64,000 nucleotides of DNA from an uncultured Clostridium sp. (lineage in GTDB: Bacteria > Bacillota > Clostridia > Clostridiales > Clostridiaceae). Numbering within the stretch: the stretch's first letter is position 1; every line of letters starts with the position of its first letter. This document shows, in pieces, positions 8,461 to 17,839 of the stretch. Location of the stretch: contig URGW01000010.1 in assembly GCA_900547475.1 (NCBI GenBank), positions 23,192 through 87,191 of the forward strand. The letters are read 5' to 3'. The notes below the pieces were generated by a model. It did not search any database, was not told the DNA's origin, and saw only the letters and a list, made by a program, of their open reading frames with translations. The position numbers and the translations under genes are program-made.

Positions 8461-11400
8461 TTGTTTGAATTGAACAATTTTGATGCTATACAAATTGGTT
8501 TAGCTTCTCCAAGCCAAATTAGAGAATGGTCTAGAGGTGAAGTTAAAAAACCTGAAACAATTAATTATAGAACTTTAAAACCAGAAAGAGATGGTCTATT
8601 CTGTGAAAGAATATTTGGACCAATGAAAGACTGGGAATGTCATTGTGGTAAATACAAGAGAGTTAGATACAAAGGTATTGTTTGTGACAGATGTGGAGTT
8701 GAAGTTACAAAAGCTAAAGTAAGAAGAGAGAGAATGGGGCACATTGAGCTGGCTGCCCCAGTATCTCACATTTGGTACTTTAAAGGAATTCCTTCAAGAA
8801 TGGGGTTACTTTTAGATATGTCACCAAGAGCTTTAGAAAAAGTTCTTTATTTTGCTTCATATGTTGTTATAGATCCTAAGGAAACATCACTATTAAAGAA
8901 ACAACTTTTAAGTGAAAAGGAATATAGGGAAGCTGTAGATAAGTTCGGTGAAGAAAGCTTTGTTGCTGGAATGGGTGCAGAAGCTGTTCAAGAGATTTTA
9001 GGAGAAATTGACTTAGAAGCAACTTCAAGAGACTTGAAAGAAGAGTTAAAAACTAGTAGTGGGCAAAAGAAAGTTAGAATAATAAGAAGATTAGAAGTAG
9101 TTGAATCTTTCAGAAAATCAGGAAATGATCCAAGATGGATGGTTATAAATGTAATTCCTGTTATTCCACCAGATTTAAGACCAATGGTTCAATTAGATGG
9201 AGGAAGATTTGCAACATCTGACTTAAATGATTTATATAGAAGAGTTATCAACAGAAATAACAGATTAAAGAAGCTTTTAGATTTAGGAGCTCCTGATATA
9301 ATTGTTAGAAATGAAAAGAGAATGCTTCAAGAAGCAGTTGATGCTCTTATAGATAATGGTAGAAGGGGAAGACCGGTAACTGGTCCTGGAAACAGACCTC
9401 TAAAATCATTATCAGATATGTTAAAAGGTAAGCAAGGTAGATTTAGACAAAACTTACTTGGTAAGAGAGTTGACTATTCTGGTAGATCAGTTATCGTTGT
9501 TGGACCAGAATTGAAAATGTATCAATGTGGTTTACCTAAGGAAATGGCTTTAGAACTATTTAAGCCTTTTGTAATGAAAAAGTTAGTTGAAGATGGCGTT
9601 GCACATAACATAAAGAGTGCTAAGAGAATGGTTGAAAGAGTTAATGATCAAGTATGGGATATACTTGAAGAAGTTATTGCTGATCATCCAGTTTTACTTA
9701 ACAGAGCGCCTACTCTACATAGACTAGGTATTCAAGCGTTCCAACCAGTATTAGTTGAAGGTAGAGCAATAAAACTTCATCCATTAGTATGTACAGCATA
9801 TAATGCGGACTTCGATGGAGACCAAATGGCTGTTCACGTACCATTATCAGTTGAGGCTCAAGCAGAAGCAAGATTCTTAATGCTTGCAGCAGGTAATATA
9901 ATGAAACCATCAGATGGTAAACCAGTTTGTGTTCCTACACAAGATATGGTTTTAGGTTCATATTACTTAACAATGGATAAAGAAGGTGCTAAAGGAGAAG
10001 GAATGTACTTTGCATCTGTTGATGAAGCTATAATGGCTTATAATGTTGGTGAAATAGCTGTTCATGCATCGATCAACGTTAGAATGTTTAAAGAAACAAA
10101 TGGAGTAGTAAGACATGGTATAATCAAAACTACAGTAGGTAAGATTATATTCAATGAATCTATTCCTCAAGATTTAGGATATGTAGATAGAACAAATCCA
10201 GAAAAAGAATTTGATCTTGAAGTTGATTTCTTAATAACTAAGAAAACTTTAGGTAAATTAATAGATAAGTGTTATATTAAACACGGTCCTACTAATACAT
10301 CAATAATGTTAGATAAGATTAAAGCATTAGGATATCACTACTCATCAATTGGTGCTGTAACAGTTGCTGCATCAGACATGATAGTACCTGAAGCTAAGTA
10401 TGAATTACTTAGAGAAGCTGAAGAAACAGTTGAAAAGGTAGAAAAGATGTATAAGAGAGGATTCATATCTGAAGATGAAAGATATGAAAAAGTTATTGAA
10501 AAATGGAGTAAAACAACAGAAGATGTTGCGAATGCATTAATGGATAGTTTGGATAAATTCAATCCAATATTCATGATGGCTGATTCAGGAGCCAGAGGAT
10601 CTAAGGCCCAAATTAAGCAGTTAGCTGGTATGAGAGGACTTATGGCCGCTCCATCAGGTAAAATCATCGAATTACCAATCAAGGCTTCATTTAGAGAGGG
10701 TCTTGACGTATTAGAATACTTCATTTCAACACATGGTGCTAGAAAAGGTAATGCCGATACAGCACTTAAAACAGCCGATTCAGGTTACTTAACAAGAAGA
10801 CTTGTTGACGTATCACAAGATGTTATCGTAAGAGAAGAAGATTGTGGCACTGATAGAGGATTAGTTGTCGCTGAAATTAAAGAAGGTAATGAAGTAATCG
10901 AAGGATTAGCAGAAAGATTATATGGTAGATATACAGCTGAAGATGTTATACATCCTGAAACTGGAGAAATACTATTAGGTAAAGATGAATATATAGAATC
11001 TCATATGGCTGATAGAATTACAGCTGCAGGTGTTAAAAAGGTTAAAATAAGATCTGTATTCACATGTAACTGTAAGGTTGGTGTTTGTGCTAAGTGTTAT
11101 GGTATGAACATGGCTACAGCTCAAAAGATTAATATAGGTGAAGCTGTTGGTATAATAGCAGCTCAATCAATCGGAGAACCTGGTACTCAGCTTACAATGA
11201 GAACATTCCATACTGGTGGTGTTGCTACTGGTGCGGATATCACTCAAGGTCTTCCTAGAGTTGAAGAGTTATTTGAAGCTAGAAAACCAAAAGGTCTTGC
11301 TATAGTTTCTGAAATTGCAGGTACTGTAAGAGTTGAAGAAAGCAAGAAGAAAAAGACTGTGTATGTAATGGCAACTGACGGAGAAGAACGTAGCTATGAC

Positions 11401-11997
11401 ATTCCATTTGGTTCAAGATTAAGAGTATCTGATAATGATGTTATCGAAGCTGGAGATGAAATTACAGAAGGTTCAGTTAACCCTCATGATATTATGAATA
11501 TCAAAGGTGTTGAAGGTGCAAGAAGATACTTACTTTCTGAAGTTCAAAAAGTTTATAGACTTCAAGGGGTTGATATCAATGATAAGCACTTAGAAGTTGT
11601 TGTTAGACAAATGACTAGAAAAGTAAAAGTTTCTGATTCTGGTGACACTGAGTTATTACCAGGTACAATGATAGATATGTTTGACTTTGAAGAAGAAAAT
11701 GCAAGAGTAAGAGAATTTGGAGGAGAAGAAGCTAAGGGGGAAATGGCATTACTAGGTATTACTAAGGCAGCTTTAGCAACTGATAGTTTCTTATCAGCAG
11801 CTTCATTCCAAGAAACAACAAGAGTTCTTACAGAAGCAGCTATCAAAGGAAAAATAGATCCATTAATAGGATTGAAAGAAAATGTTATTATAGGTAAATT
11901 AATTCCAGCGGGAACAGGTATGATGAGATATAGATCTGTTAAGCTTGATGTACCAGTGGAAGAAGTTGAAGAAGATAATATTGATACAATAGAATAA
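8461..11997 (+). CDS. rpoC: DNA-directed RNA polymerase beta' subunit
   Basis: Beta' carries the catalytic Mg-binding loop NADFDGDQMAVH at about residues 447-458. The 1178-residue product also has the N-terminal zinc ribbon (ECHCGKYKRVRYKGIVCDRCG, Cys near residues 60, 62, 75 and 78) and the second zinc site (CNCKVGVCAKCYG near residue 868). The trigger loop precedes that second site, and the family motif QSIGEPGTQLTMRTFHTGG follows it. The start is TTG 8461 after AGGGAGG, giving MFELNNFDAIQIGLASP, which fits the family. The operon appears to end here. Confidence 0.98.
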   Translation: MFELNNFDAIQIGLASPSQIREWSRGEVKKPETINYRTLKPERDGLFCERIFGPMKDWECHCGKYKRVRYKGIVCDRCGVEVTKAKVRRERMGHIELAAPVSHIWYFKGIPSRMGLLLDMSPRALEKVLYFASYVVIDPKETSLLKKQLLSEKEYREAVDKFGEESFVAGMGAEAVQEILGEIDLEATSRDLKEELKTSSGQKKVRIIRRLEVVESFRKSGNDPRWMVINVIPVIPPDLRPMVQLDGGRFATSDLNDLYRRVINRNNRLKKLLDLGAPDIIVRNEKRMLQEAVDALIDNGRRGRPVTGPGNRPLKSLSDMLKGKQGRFRQNLLGKRVDYSGRSVIVVGPELKMYQCGLPKEMALELFKPFVMKKLVEDGVAHNIKSAKRMVERVNDQVWDILEEVIADHPVLLNRAPTLHRLGIQAFQPVLVEGRAIKLHPLVCTAYNADFDGDQMAVHVPLSVEAQAEARFLMLAAGNIMKPSDGKPVCVPTQDMVLGSYYLTMDKEGAKGEGMYFASVDEAIMAYNVGEIAVHASINVRMFKETNGVVRHGIIKTTVGKIIFNESIPQDLGYVDRTNPEKEFDLEVDFLITKKTLGKLIDKCYIKHGPTNTSIMLDKIKALGYHYSSIGAVTVAASDMIVPEAKYELLREAEETVEKVEKMYKRGFISEDERYEKVIEKWSKTTEDVANALMDSLDKFNPIFMMADSGARGSKAQIKQLAGMRGLMAAPSGKIIELPIKASFREGLDVLEYFISTHGARKGNADTALKTADSGYLTRRLVDVSQDVIVREEDCGTDRGLVVAEIKEGNEVIEGLAERLYGRYTAEDVIHPETGEILLGKDEYIESHMADRITAAGVKKVKIRSVFTCNCKVGVCAKCYGMNMATAQKINIGEAVGIIAAQSIGEPGTQLTMRTFHTGGVATGADITQGLPRVEELFEARKPKGLAIVSEIAGTVRVEESKKKKTVYVMATDGEERSYDIPFGSRLRVSDNDVIEAGDEITEGSVNPHDIMNIKGVEGARRYLLSEVQKVYRLQGVDINDKHLEVVVRQMTRKVKVSDSGDTELLPGTMIDMFDFEEENARVREFGGEEAKGEMALLGITKAALATDSFLSAASFQETTRVLTEAAIKGKIDPLIGLKENVIIGKLIPAGTGMMRYRSVKLDVPVEEVEEDNIDTIE

Positions 11998-12012
11998 TAC
12001 AATGCAATTTTA

Positions 12013-12041
12013 TTGACATGTGTATGCTTAAATGATAAAAT
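12013..12041 (+). promoter_or_regulatory. Promoter of the str cluster
   Basis: TTGACA at 12013-12018 and an extended -10 (TGATAAAAT, with TAAAAT at 12036-12041) are 17 bp apart. The leader after it contains a 7-bp stem-loop, GAGGCAT at 12097-12103 with ATGCCTC at 12114-12120. Confidence 0.75.
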
Positions 12042-12148
12042 ACCAATTGTGTGATTTTAAAGCTACACTACAGTATGATTGTCTACATGATTTATGGAGG
12101 CATCCTGTATAGCATGCCTCTGTGATCTTTAATTAAGGAGGGGGATTC

Positions 12149-12388
12149 ATGTTAGACAGAATTGTAGTAAAAAAAGTAATTGGAATAAAACAGTGTACTA
12201 AATCACTTAAAAGTGGTGAGGGAAGAGTTTTATATGTAGCTAAAGATGCAAATGCTAAGTTGATTTCTCCAATAATTCAACTAGCACAAGAGAAAAACAT
12301 TGAGATTGTAGAAATACCTACAATGAAAGATCTTGGGAAGATAAGTGGGATTGATGTTAAATCATCAGCGGTATTGACCCTAGAATAA
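12149..12388 (+). CDS. L7Ae/L30e-family ribosomal protein (YbxF/RplGB-like)
   Basis: This 79-residue protein belongs to the L7Ae/L30e fold family, whose members bind kink-turn RNAs. Visible family features are VIGIKQCTKSLKSG near residue 10, VLYVAKDANAKL near residue 27 and the C-terminal hydrophobic strand after LGKISGIDVKSSAV. It sits directly before rpsL, where the Bacillus paralogue YbxF is found. Its exact role on the ribosome is not essential in relatives. TAAGGAGGGGG precedes the ATG. Confidence 0.88.
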   Translation: MLDRIVVKKVIGIKQCTKSLKSGEGRVLYVAKDANAKLISPIIQLAQEKNIEIVEIPTMKDLGKISGIDVKSSAVLTLE

Positions 12389-12443
12389 TAAATTAGTGTT
12401 TATCTTATTTTATATAGATAAATAAATTTCAGGAGGTGAAGAA

Positions 12444-12821
12444 ATGCCAACTATAAGCCAATTAGTAAGAAAAGGTAGAAAGACTGTTGTTAATAAATCA
12501 ACAGCACCAGCACTAAATGAGTGTCCACAAAGAAGAGGAGTTTGTACAGTTGTTAAAACTACTACTCCAAAGAAGCCTAACTCAGCGTTAAGAAAAATTG
12601 CCAGAGTAAGACTTACAAATGGATTTGAAGTTACTGCTTACATCGGTGGTGTAGGTCACAACTTACAAGAGCACAGCGTTGTTCTTATAAGAGGTGGTAG
12701 AGTTAAGGACCTTCCTGGTGTTAGATACCATATCGTAAGAGGAGCACTAGACTGTGCTGGAGTAGCTAACAGAATGCAAGGAAGATCAAAATACGGTGCT
12801 AAGAGACCAAAGCAAAAATAG
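12444..12821 (+). CDS. rpsL: 30S ribosomal protein S12
   Basis: S12 lines the decoding centre and sets accuracy. The 125-residue product has TTPKKPNSALRK near residue 40 and RGGRVKDLPGVRYHIVRG near residue 85. At both places the lysines linked to streptomycin response are the wild-type residues. The gene starts at ATG 12444 after AGGAGGTGA and is followed by a 154-base structured spacer before rpsG. Confidence 0.98.
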   Translation: MPTISQLVRKGRKTVVNKSTAPALNECPQRRGVCTVVKTTTPKKPNSALRKIARVRLTNGFEVTAYIGGVGHNLQEHSVVLIRGGRVKDLPGVRYHIVRGALDCAGVANRMQGRSKYGAKRPKQK

Positions 12822-12837
12822 TTTTCTAAACTAAGAC

Positions 12838-12931
12838 AGTGCTTATCTTCGGCATTTACATAGACTAGAAATTTTACATAAGTTTATATAGATGTAAGAA
12901 GCGAAGCACTTTACGGTAAATTAATTTACCG
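12838..12931 (+). promoter_or_regulatory. Structured rpsL-rpsG spacer
   Basis: AGTGCTT at 12838-12844 pairs with AAGCACT at 12904-12910. It is followed by a perfect 18-base palindrome, 12914-12931. In E. coli S7 binds the S12-S7 spacer of its mRNA; a similar role here is inferred from position only. Confidence 0.45.
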
Positions 12932-12975
12932 AGTACCTATGAATTAAATTTAAAATTGTTAAGGAGGGAAGAAAA

Positions 12976-13446
12976 GTGCCAAGAAAAGGATTTATCGCAA
13001 AAAGAGATGTATTACCAGATCCAATGTACAACTCAAAAGTTGTTACTAAGTTAATAAACAACGTAATGGAAGATGGTAAAAAAGGAGTAGCACAAAAGAT
13101 TTGCTACGAAGCGTTTGAAATTATGGCGCAAAAAACAGGCAAAGATGCTTTAGAAGTATTCGAAGAAGCTATGAACAATGTTATGCCTTTATTAGAAGTT
13201 AAAGCTAGAAGAATAGGTGGTGCTAACTACCAAGTTCCAATCGAAGTTAGACCTGAGAGAAGACAAACTTTAGGTATCAGATGGATTTTAGCTGCTGCTA
13301 GAAAAAGAGGCGAAAAAGTTATGGCTCAAAGATTAGCTGGAGAATTATTAGATGCAGCTAATAATACTGGAGCTGCTGTTAAGAAGAGAGAAGATACTCA
13401 CAAGATGGCAGAAGCAAACAAAGCATTCGCTCACTACAGATACTAA
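12976..13446 (+). CDS. rpsG: 30S ribosomal protein S7
   Basis: S7 nucleates assembly of the 30S head and touches E-site tRNA. The 156-residue product starts at GTG 12976, eight bases after AAGGAGGG, and reads MPRKGFIAKRDVLPDPMYNS. The motif IGGANYQVPIEVRPERRQTL is near residue 74. The C-terminus ends MAEANKAFAHYRY as in relatives. A strong hairpin separates it from fusA. Confidence 0.98.
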   Translation: MPRKGFIAKRDVLPDPMYNSKVVTKLINNVMEDGKKGVAQKICYEAFEIMAQKTGKDALEVFEEAMNNVMPLLEVKARRIGGANYQVPIEVRPERRQTLGIRWILAAARKRGEKVMAQRLAGELLDAANNTGAAVKKREDTHKMAEANKAFAHYRY

Positions 13447-13451
13447 TATTA

Positions 13452-13490
13452 CAAAAACTGTTTTGGCTTATGCCAAAACAGTTTTGTCGA
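13452..13490 (+). terminator. Terminator-like hairpin between rpsG and fusA
   Basis: A perfect 14-bp stem (13454-13467 with 13472-13485) closes a four-base loop. No T run follows the stem; its 3' arm ends in TTTT. It may act as a partial terminator or an RNA-stability element. Confidence 0.6.
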
Positions 13491-13523
13491 ATATAAAATT
13501 ACTCATTGAGAGGAGGACATAAA

Positions 13524-15590
13524 ATGGCTAGAAAATATCCATTAGACAAATTCCGTAATTTCGGAATAATGGCTCACATTGATGCTGGTAAAACAACAAC
13601 AACTGAGAGAATATTATTCTATACTGGAAAAACTCACAAAATTGGTGAAACACATGAAGGTGCTTCACAAATGGACTGGATGGTTCAAGAACAAGAAAGA
13701 GGTATAACAATTACTTCTGCAGCAACAACTTGTTTCTGGGAAGGTCATGAATTAAACATAATAGATACTCCAGGTCACGTAGACTTCACAGTTGAAGTTG
13801 AAAGATCATTAAGAGTTCTTGATGGAGCTGTTACAGTTCTTGACGCTAAGAGTGGGGTTGAACCACAAACTGAAACTGTTTGGAGACAGGCAGATAAATA
13901 CGGCGTACCAAGAATGATATATGTAAACAAAATGGATGCTACAGGAGCTGATTTCTTCAGATGTATAAATACTGTAAGAGATAGATTAAAAGCAAATGCA
14001 GTTCCAATACAAATTCCAATAGGTGCAGAAGCTGAATTCAAAGGTATGGTTGACTTAATATCTAATCATGCTATCGTTACTTATGATGATTTAGGTAAGG
14101 ATGTAAGAATTGAAGAAATTCCTGCTGACTTAGTTGATCAAGCTGAAGAATACAGAATGGCTATGATAGAAGCTATTGCTGAAACAGATGAAGCATTAAT
14201 GGAAAAATATCTTGAAGGTGAAGAGATAACAGAAGAAGAAATACATGCAGCTTTAAGAAAAGCTACTATAGCTAATGAAATAGTTCCATGTATATGTGGA
14301 TCTTCATATAAGAACAAAGGGGTTCAAGAAATGATTAACGGTGTTGTTGCTTACTTACCATCACCATTAGACATTCCTGCAATCCAAGGTCAAACTTTAG
14401 AAGGTGAAGAAGATTCAAGAGAAGCTTCAGATACAGCGCCAATGGCAGCTTTAGCATTTAAGATTGCTACTGACCCATTCGTTGGAAAACTTGCATTCAC
14501 AAGAATATATTCTGGTGTTATGAACAGTGGTTCATATGTTCTTAACTCTACAAAGGGTAAGAAAGAAAGAATAGGAAGACTTGTTAAGATGCATGCTAAT
14601 ACAAGAGAAGAAGTTGAATCATTAGAAGCAGGTGAATTAGGAGCAGTTATCGGATTAAAGAACACTACAACTGGTGATACTTTATGTGATGAAAGCGCAC
14701 CAATTATACTTGAATCAATGGAATTCCCAGAACCAGTTATATCTGTAGCTATCGAGCCAAAGACAAAAGCTGGTCAAGAAAAGATGGGATTAGCTTTAGC
14801 TAAGCTAGCTGAAGAAGATCCAACTTTCAAAACTTGGACTGACCAAGAAACTGGTCAAACAATCATCGCTGGTATGGGTGAATTACACTTAGATATCATC
14901 GTTGATAGATTACAAAGAGAATTCAAGGTTGAATGTAATGTTGGAGCTCCTCAAGTTGCTTATAAAGAAACTATTAGATCTGCTGTTAAAGCAGAAGCTA
15001 AGTATGCTAAGCAATCAGGTGGTAAAGGTCAATATGGTCACGCTGTAATTGAAATGGAACCAACTGAAGGAGAATACAGCTTTGAAAATGCTATAGTTGG
15101 GGGAGCTATTCCAAAAGAATACATTCCTGCAATTGATGCTGGTATTCAAGAAGCTGCTAAGAACGGTATAATAGCTGGATATGAAGTTATCAACTTCAAA
15201 GTTAAGTTAGTACACGGTTCTTACCACGAAGTCGATTCATCAGAAATGGCATTCAAGATTGCTGGTTCTATGGCATTCAAGAACGCTATGCAAAAAGCAA
15301 GCCCAGTATTACTTGAACCAATGATGAAGGTTGAAGTAACTGTACCAGAAGAGTACATGGGAGATGTTATCGGTGATATCAACTCTAGAAGAGGTAGAAT
15401 GGAAGGTATGGAAGCAGTTAACGGAGCTCAAGTTATAAGAGCGTATGTTCCACTAGCTGAAATGTTCGGATATGCTACAGCTTTAAGATCTAGATCTCAA
15501 GGTAGAGGTAACTACTCAATGGTATTCGATCACTATGAAGAAGTACCAAAGAGCATCCAAGAAGAAGTTGCTGGAAAGAGAGCTAAATAG
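13524..15590 (+). CDS. fusA: Elongation factor G
   Basis: EF-G is the GTPase that drives translocation and, with the recycling factor, splits ribosomes. The start is ATG 13524, seven bases after AGGAGG at 13511-13516; an in-frame TTG at 13506 lies before that site and is rejected. The 688-residue product has the P-loop AHIDAGKTT at residues 17-25, DTPGHVDF and NKMD in the G domain, and domain IV with GSYHEVDSSEMAFKIAGSMA. It follows rpsG and precedes the second tuf. Confidence 0.98.
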   Translation: MARKYPLDKFRNFGIMAHIDAGKTTTTERILFYTGKTHKIGETHEGASQMDWMVQEQERGITITSAATTCFWEGHELNIIDTPGHVDFTVEVERSLRVLDGAVTVLDAKSGVEPQTETVWRQADKYGVPRMIYVNKMDATGADFFRCINTVRDRLKANAVPIQIPIGAEAEFKGMVDLISNHAIVTYDDLGKDVRIEEIPADLVDQAEEYRMAMIEAIAETDEALMEKYLEGEEITEEEIHAALRKATIANEIVPCICGSSYKNKGVQEMINGVVAYLPSPLDIPAIQGQTLEGEEDSREASDTAPMAALAFKIATDPFVGKLAFTRIYSGVMNSGSYVLNSTKGKKERIGRLVKMHANTREEVESLEAGELGAVIGLKNTTTGDTLCDESAPIILESMEFPEPVISVAIEPKTKAGQEKMGLALAKLAEEDPTFKTWTDQETGQTIIAGMGELHLDIIVDRLQREFKVECNVGAPQVAYKETIRSAVKAEAKYAKQSGGKGQYGHAVIEMEPTEGEYSFENAIVGGAIPKEYIPAIDAGIQEAAKNGIIAGYEVINFKVKLVHGSYHEVDSSEMAFKIAGSMAFKNAMQKASPVLLEPMMKVEVTVPEEYMGDVIGDINSRRGRMEGMEAVNGAQVIRAYVPLAEMFGYATALRSRSQGRGNYSMVFDHYEEVPKSIQEEVAGKRAK

Positions 15591-15618
15591 TTTATATTTT
15601 TGTAATAATTTTTTGTGG

Positions 15619-15647
15619 TGTTATCCATAATATACTTATGGGTAACA
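15619..15647 (+). other. Stem-loop after fusA
   Basis: An 11-bp stem (15619-15629 with 15637-15647, one G-U pair) closes a 7-base loop and lacks a T tract. It lies in an AT-rich 181-base spacer before tuf in which I found no convincing promoter. Confidence 0.45.
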
Positions 15648-15771
15648 TTGCAGAAATTAATATATATTAATTTTAAAAATAATTTTAATTTATAATAAAA
15701 AACAAATTAAGAATTTTAAAAAGTATATTTAAAATTCAGATAATTTTGTTTCCATAAAGGAGGATTTTCAA

Positions 15772-16965
15772 ATGGCAAAGCAAAAGTTCGAAAGAAGTAA
15801 ACCACACGTAAATATCGGAACAATCGGTCACGTAGACCACGGTAAGACTACATTAACAGCTGCTATCACAACAGTATTAGCAAACAGAGGATTCGCAGAA
15901 GCGTTCAACTATGCTGATATCGATAGAGCACCAGAAGAAAAAGAAAGAGGAATCACAATCAACACAGCTCACGTTGAATACGAAACAGAAAGCAGACACT
16001 ATGCTCACGTTGACTGTCCAGGACACGCTGACTATGTTAAGAACATGATCACTGGGGCTGCACAAATGGACGGAGCAATCTTAGTTTGTTCAGCAGCAGA
16101 CGGTCCAATGCCTCAAACAAGAGAACACATACTACTAGCTTCAAGAGTTGGTGTTGACTACATCGTTGTTTTCTTAAACAAAGCAGATATGGTTGACGAT
16201 GAAGAATTATTAGAATTAGTTGAAATGGAAGTTAGAGAATTATTATCTGAATACAACTTCCCAGGAGATGACATTCCAGTAATCAAAGGATCAGCTTTAA
16301 GAGCATTAGAAAACCCAACAGATCCAGAAGCAACAGCTTGCATCATGGAATTAATGAACGCAGTAGATAGCTATATCCCAACTCCAGAAAGAGCAACAGA
16401 TAAGCCATTCTTAATGCCAATCGAAGACGTATTTACAATCACTGGTAGAGGAACAGTTGCAACAGGAAGAGTTGAAAGAGGAGTTCTTCACGTATCAGAC
16501 GAAGTAGAAATCGTAGGATTAACAGAAGAAAAGAGAAAAGTAGTTGTTACAGGAATCGAAATGTTCAGAAAGTTATTAGATGAAGCACAAGCTGGAGATA
16601 ACATCGGAGCATTATTAAGAGGGGTTCAAAGAACTGAAATCGAAAGAGGTCAAGTTTTAGCAAAAGTTGGATCAGTAAATCCACACAGCAAGTTCGTAGG
16701 TCAAGTATACGTACTTAAGAAAGATGAAGGTGGAAGACATACTCCATTCTTCGATGGATACAGACCACAATTCTACTTCAGAACAACAGACGTTACAGGA
16801 TCAATCAAATTACCGGAAGGAATGGAAATGGTTATGCCTGGAGACCACATCGATATGAATGTTGAGTTAATCACTCAAGTAGCTATGGATGAAGGATTAA
16901 GATTCGCTATCAGAGAAGGTGGAAGAACTGTAGGTTCAGGAGTTGTTACTTCTATAATCGAATAG
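15772..16965 (+). CDS. tuf: Elongation factor Tu, copy 2
   Basis: This is a complete 397-residue EF-Tu. The G-domain motifs are GHVDHGKT at residues 19-26, DCPGHADY near residue 81 and NKAD near residue 136; the two beta-barrel domains follow. ATG 15772 follows AAAGGAGGA. The last 854 bases match copy 1 at the window start, with different flanks, which suggests gene conversion between duplicate genes. It closes the str cluster and is followed by a strong terminator. Confidence 0.99.
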   Translation: MAKQKFERSKPHVNIGTIGHVDHGKTTLTAAITTVLANRGFAEAFNYADIDRAPEEKERGITINTAHVEYETESRHYAHVDCPGHADYVKNMITGAAQMDGAILVCSAADGPMPQTREHILLASRVGVDYIVVFLNKADMVDDEELLELVEMEVRELLSEYNFPGDDIPVIKGSALRALENPTDPEATACIMELMNAVDSYIPTPERATDKPFLMPIEDVFTITGRGTVATGRVERGVLHVSDEVEIVGLTEEKRKVVVTGIEMFRKLLDEAQAGDNIGALLRGVQRTEIERGQVLAKVGSVNPHSKFVGQVYVLKKDEGGRHTPFFDGYRPQFYFRTTDVTGSIKLPEGMEMVMPGDHIDMNVELITQVAMDEGLRFAIREGGRTVGSGVVTSIIE

Positions 16966-17050
16966 TTTTAAACTTTTCAATTTAAGTTTTAAATTCTTTT
17001 TAAATATAAATTTTAAATTAAAGCGCTTAATAATTGTGATCACAAAAATA

Positions 17051-17086
17051 GAAAGAGTAAGGGGACGCCCTTGCTCTTTCTTTTTT
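17051..17086 (+). terminator. Intrinsic terminator after tuf copy 2
   Basis: A 13-bp stem (17051-17063 with 17068-17080, one G-U pair) with a four-base loop and a T6 tract is a textbook intrinsic terminator. Confidence 0.93.
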
Positions 17087-17610
17087 ATAGATGCTTATAA
17101 TGCAAAATGTTTAGAAGAGATAAAGATCATAGTAGCCATATATGTAAGTATGATATTGTGAAAAAAGATTTATTGGAGAAAAATTAGTATATTCATTTTT
17201 AGAATATTAATATTTTTTAAGTGTTAAATTTAGGTTCTAGAATTTGTTATATAAAGATATTTAAAATAAATAATTAAATGTTTATTGAATTAGAGTTTTA
17301 TTATGAAAACGAATATATATTTATAGTAACAATTAATTAAACTTTTTTATTATATATATTATAAGAATATTTAATTTAATTTAATAAAAATATAAATCAA
17401 AACTTAAAATAGACATAAAAAGTGTTTATAATAGAATAAATTGGTTAAATATATATAATATAAGGTAAGAGAAACTAAAATTTCATCAAATATACTATTG
17501 AAAAATTTTTAAATTCGATATAAAATTATAACAGCTGAACGACAGGATTACTTCTAAAAACTTAAAAAAATTTTTATAAAAAATGGTTAAAAAAAGATGA
17601 AAAAAAAGTC
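17087..17610 (+). other. AT-rich non-coding stretch before the S10 cluster
   Basis: About 520 bases of very AT-rich DNA lie between the tuf terminator and the rpsJ promoter. I see no gene, tRNA or recognisable repeat here. The A/T tracts may act as a promoter upstream element for the S10 promoter, which is inference. Confidence 0.6.
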
Positions 17611-17639
17611 TTGATAAAGATTTATAAAGATAGTATAAT
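17611..17639 (+). promoter_or_regulatory. Promoter of the S10-spc cluster
   Basis: TTGATA at 17611-17616 and a perfect TATAAT at 17634-17639 are 17 bp apart. It drives a leader of about 195 bases ahead of rpsJ. Confidence 0.8.
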
Positions 17640-17644
17640 AAAGA

Positions 17645-17838
17645 AGTTGTGTAGCATAACGCGATGAATCAAGAGGTTGCCGGACTTCCGGGTTATTCTT
17701 GAGGAGCAAGTCAGGATCTAGAATCCGACGGCAGGAATAGTAATTTGTGATCTTAGGTAGGAAACACCAGGAACAGTTTACATAACTATTGCTGTTGTGC
17801 GTTAGAAGTAAAGCGTACATGAAAAGGAGGGAAACCAG
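17645..17838 (+). ncRNA. Structured leader of the S10 cluster
   Basis: The leader contains nested stems: TCAAGA at 17669-17674 with TCTTGA at 17697-17702 enclosing CCGGACTTCCGG, then GTC-GGAT with ATCC-GAC at 17710-17729. The paired blocks AGGTTGCCGG and GGAGCAAGTC look like the conserved S10-operon leaders of Firmicutes, where ribosomal-protein feedback is proposed. The ligand is not shown by sequence. Confidence 0.65.
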
Positions 17839-17839
17839 A

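Noticed and set aside
10338..10724. 128-residue minus-strand frame inside rpoC
   Set aside because: It lies wholly inside rpoC, has no ribosome binding site that I could see, and its Ser/Leu-rich make-up is what the reverse strand of an AT-rich gene gives.
11562..12002. 146-residue minus-strand frame at the rpoC end
   Set aside because: Shadow of rpoC, with low-complexity content and no conserved motif.
15648..15700. Promoter for tuf copy 2 (TTGCAG and TATAAT)
   Set aside because: The two hexamers are not at a workable distance from each other; tuf may depend on read-through from fusA.
17587..17820. 77-residue minus-strand frame over the S10 leader
   Set aside because: It overlaps the promoter and structured leader of rpsJ and shows no ribosome binding site or known motif.
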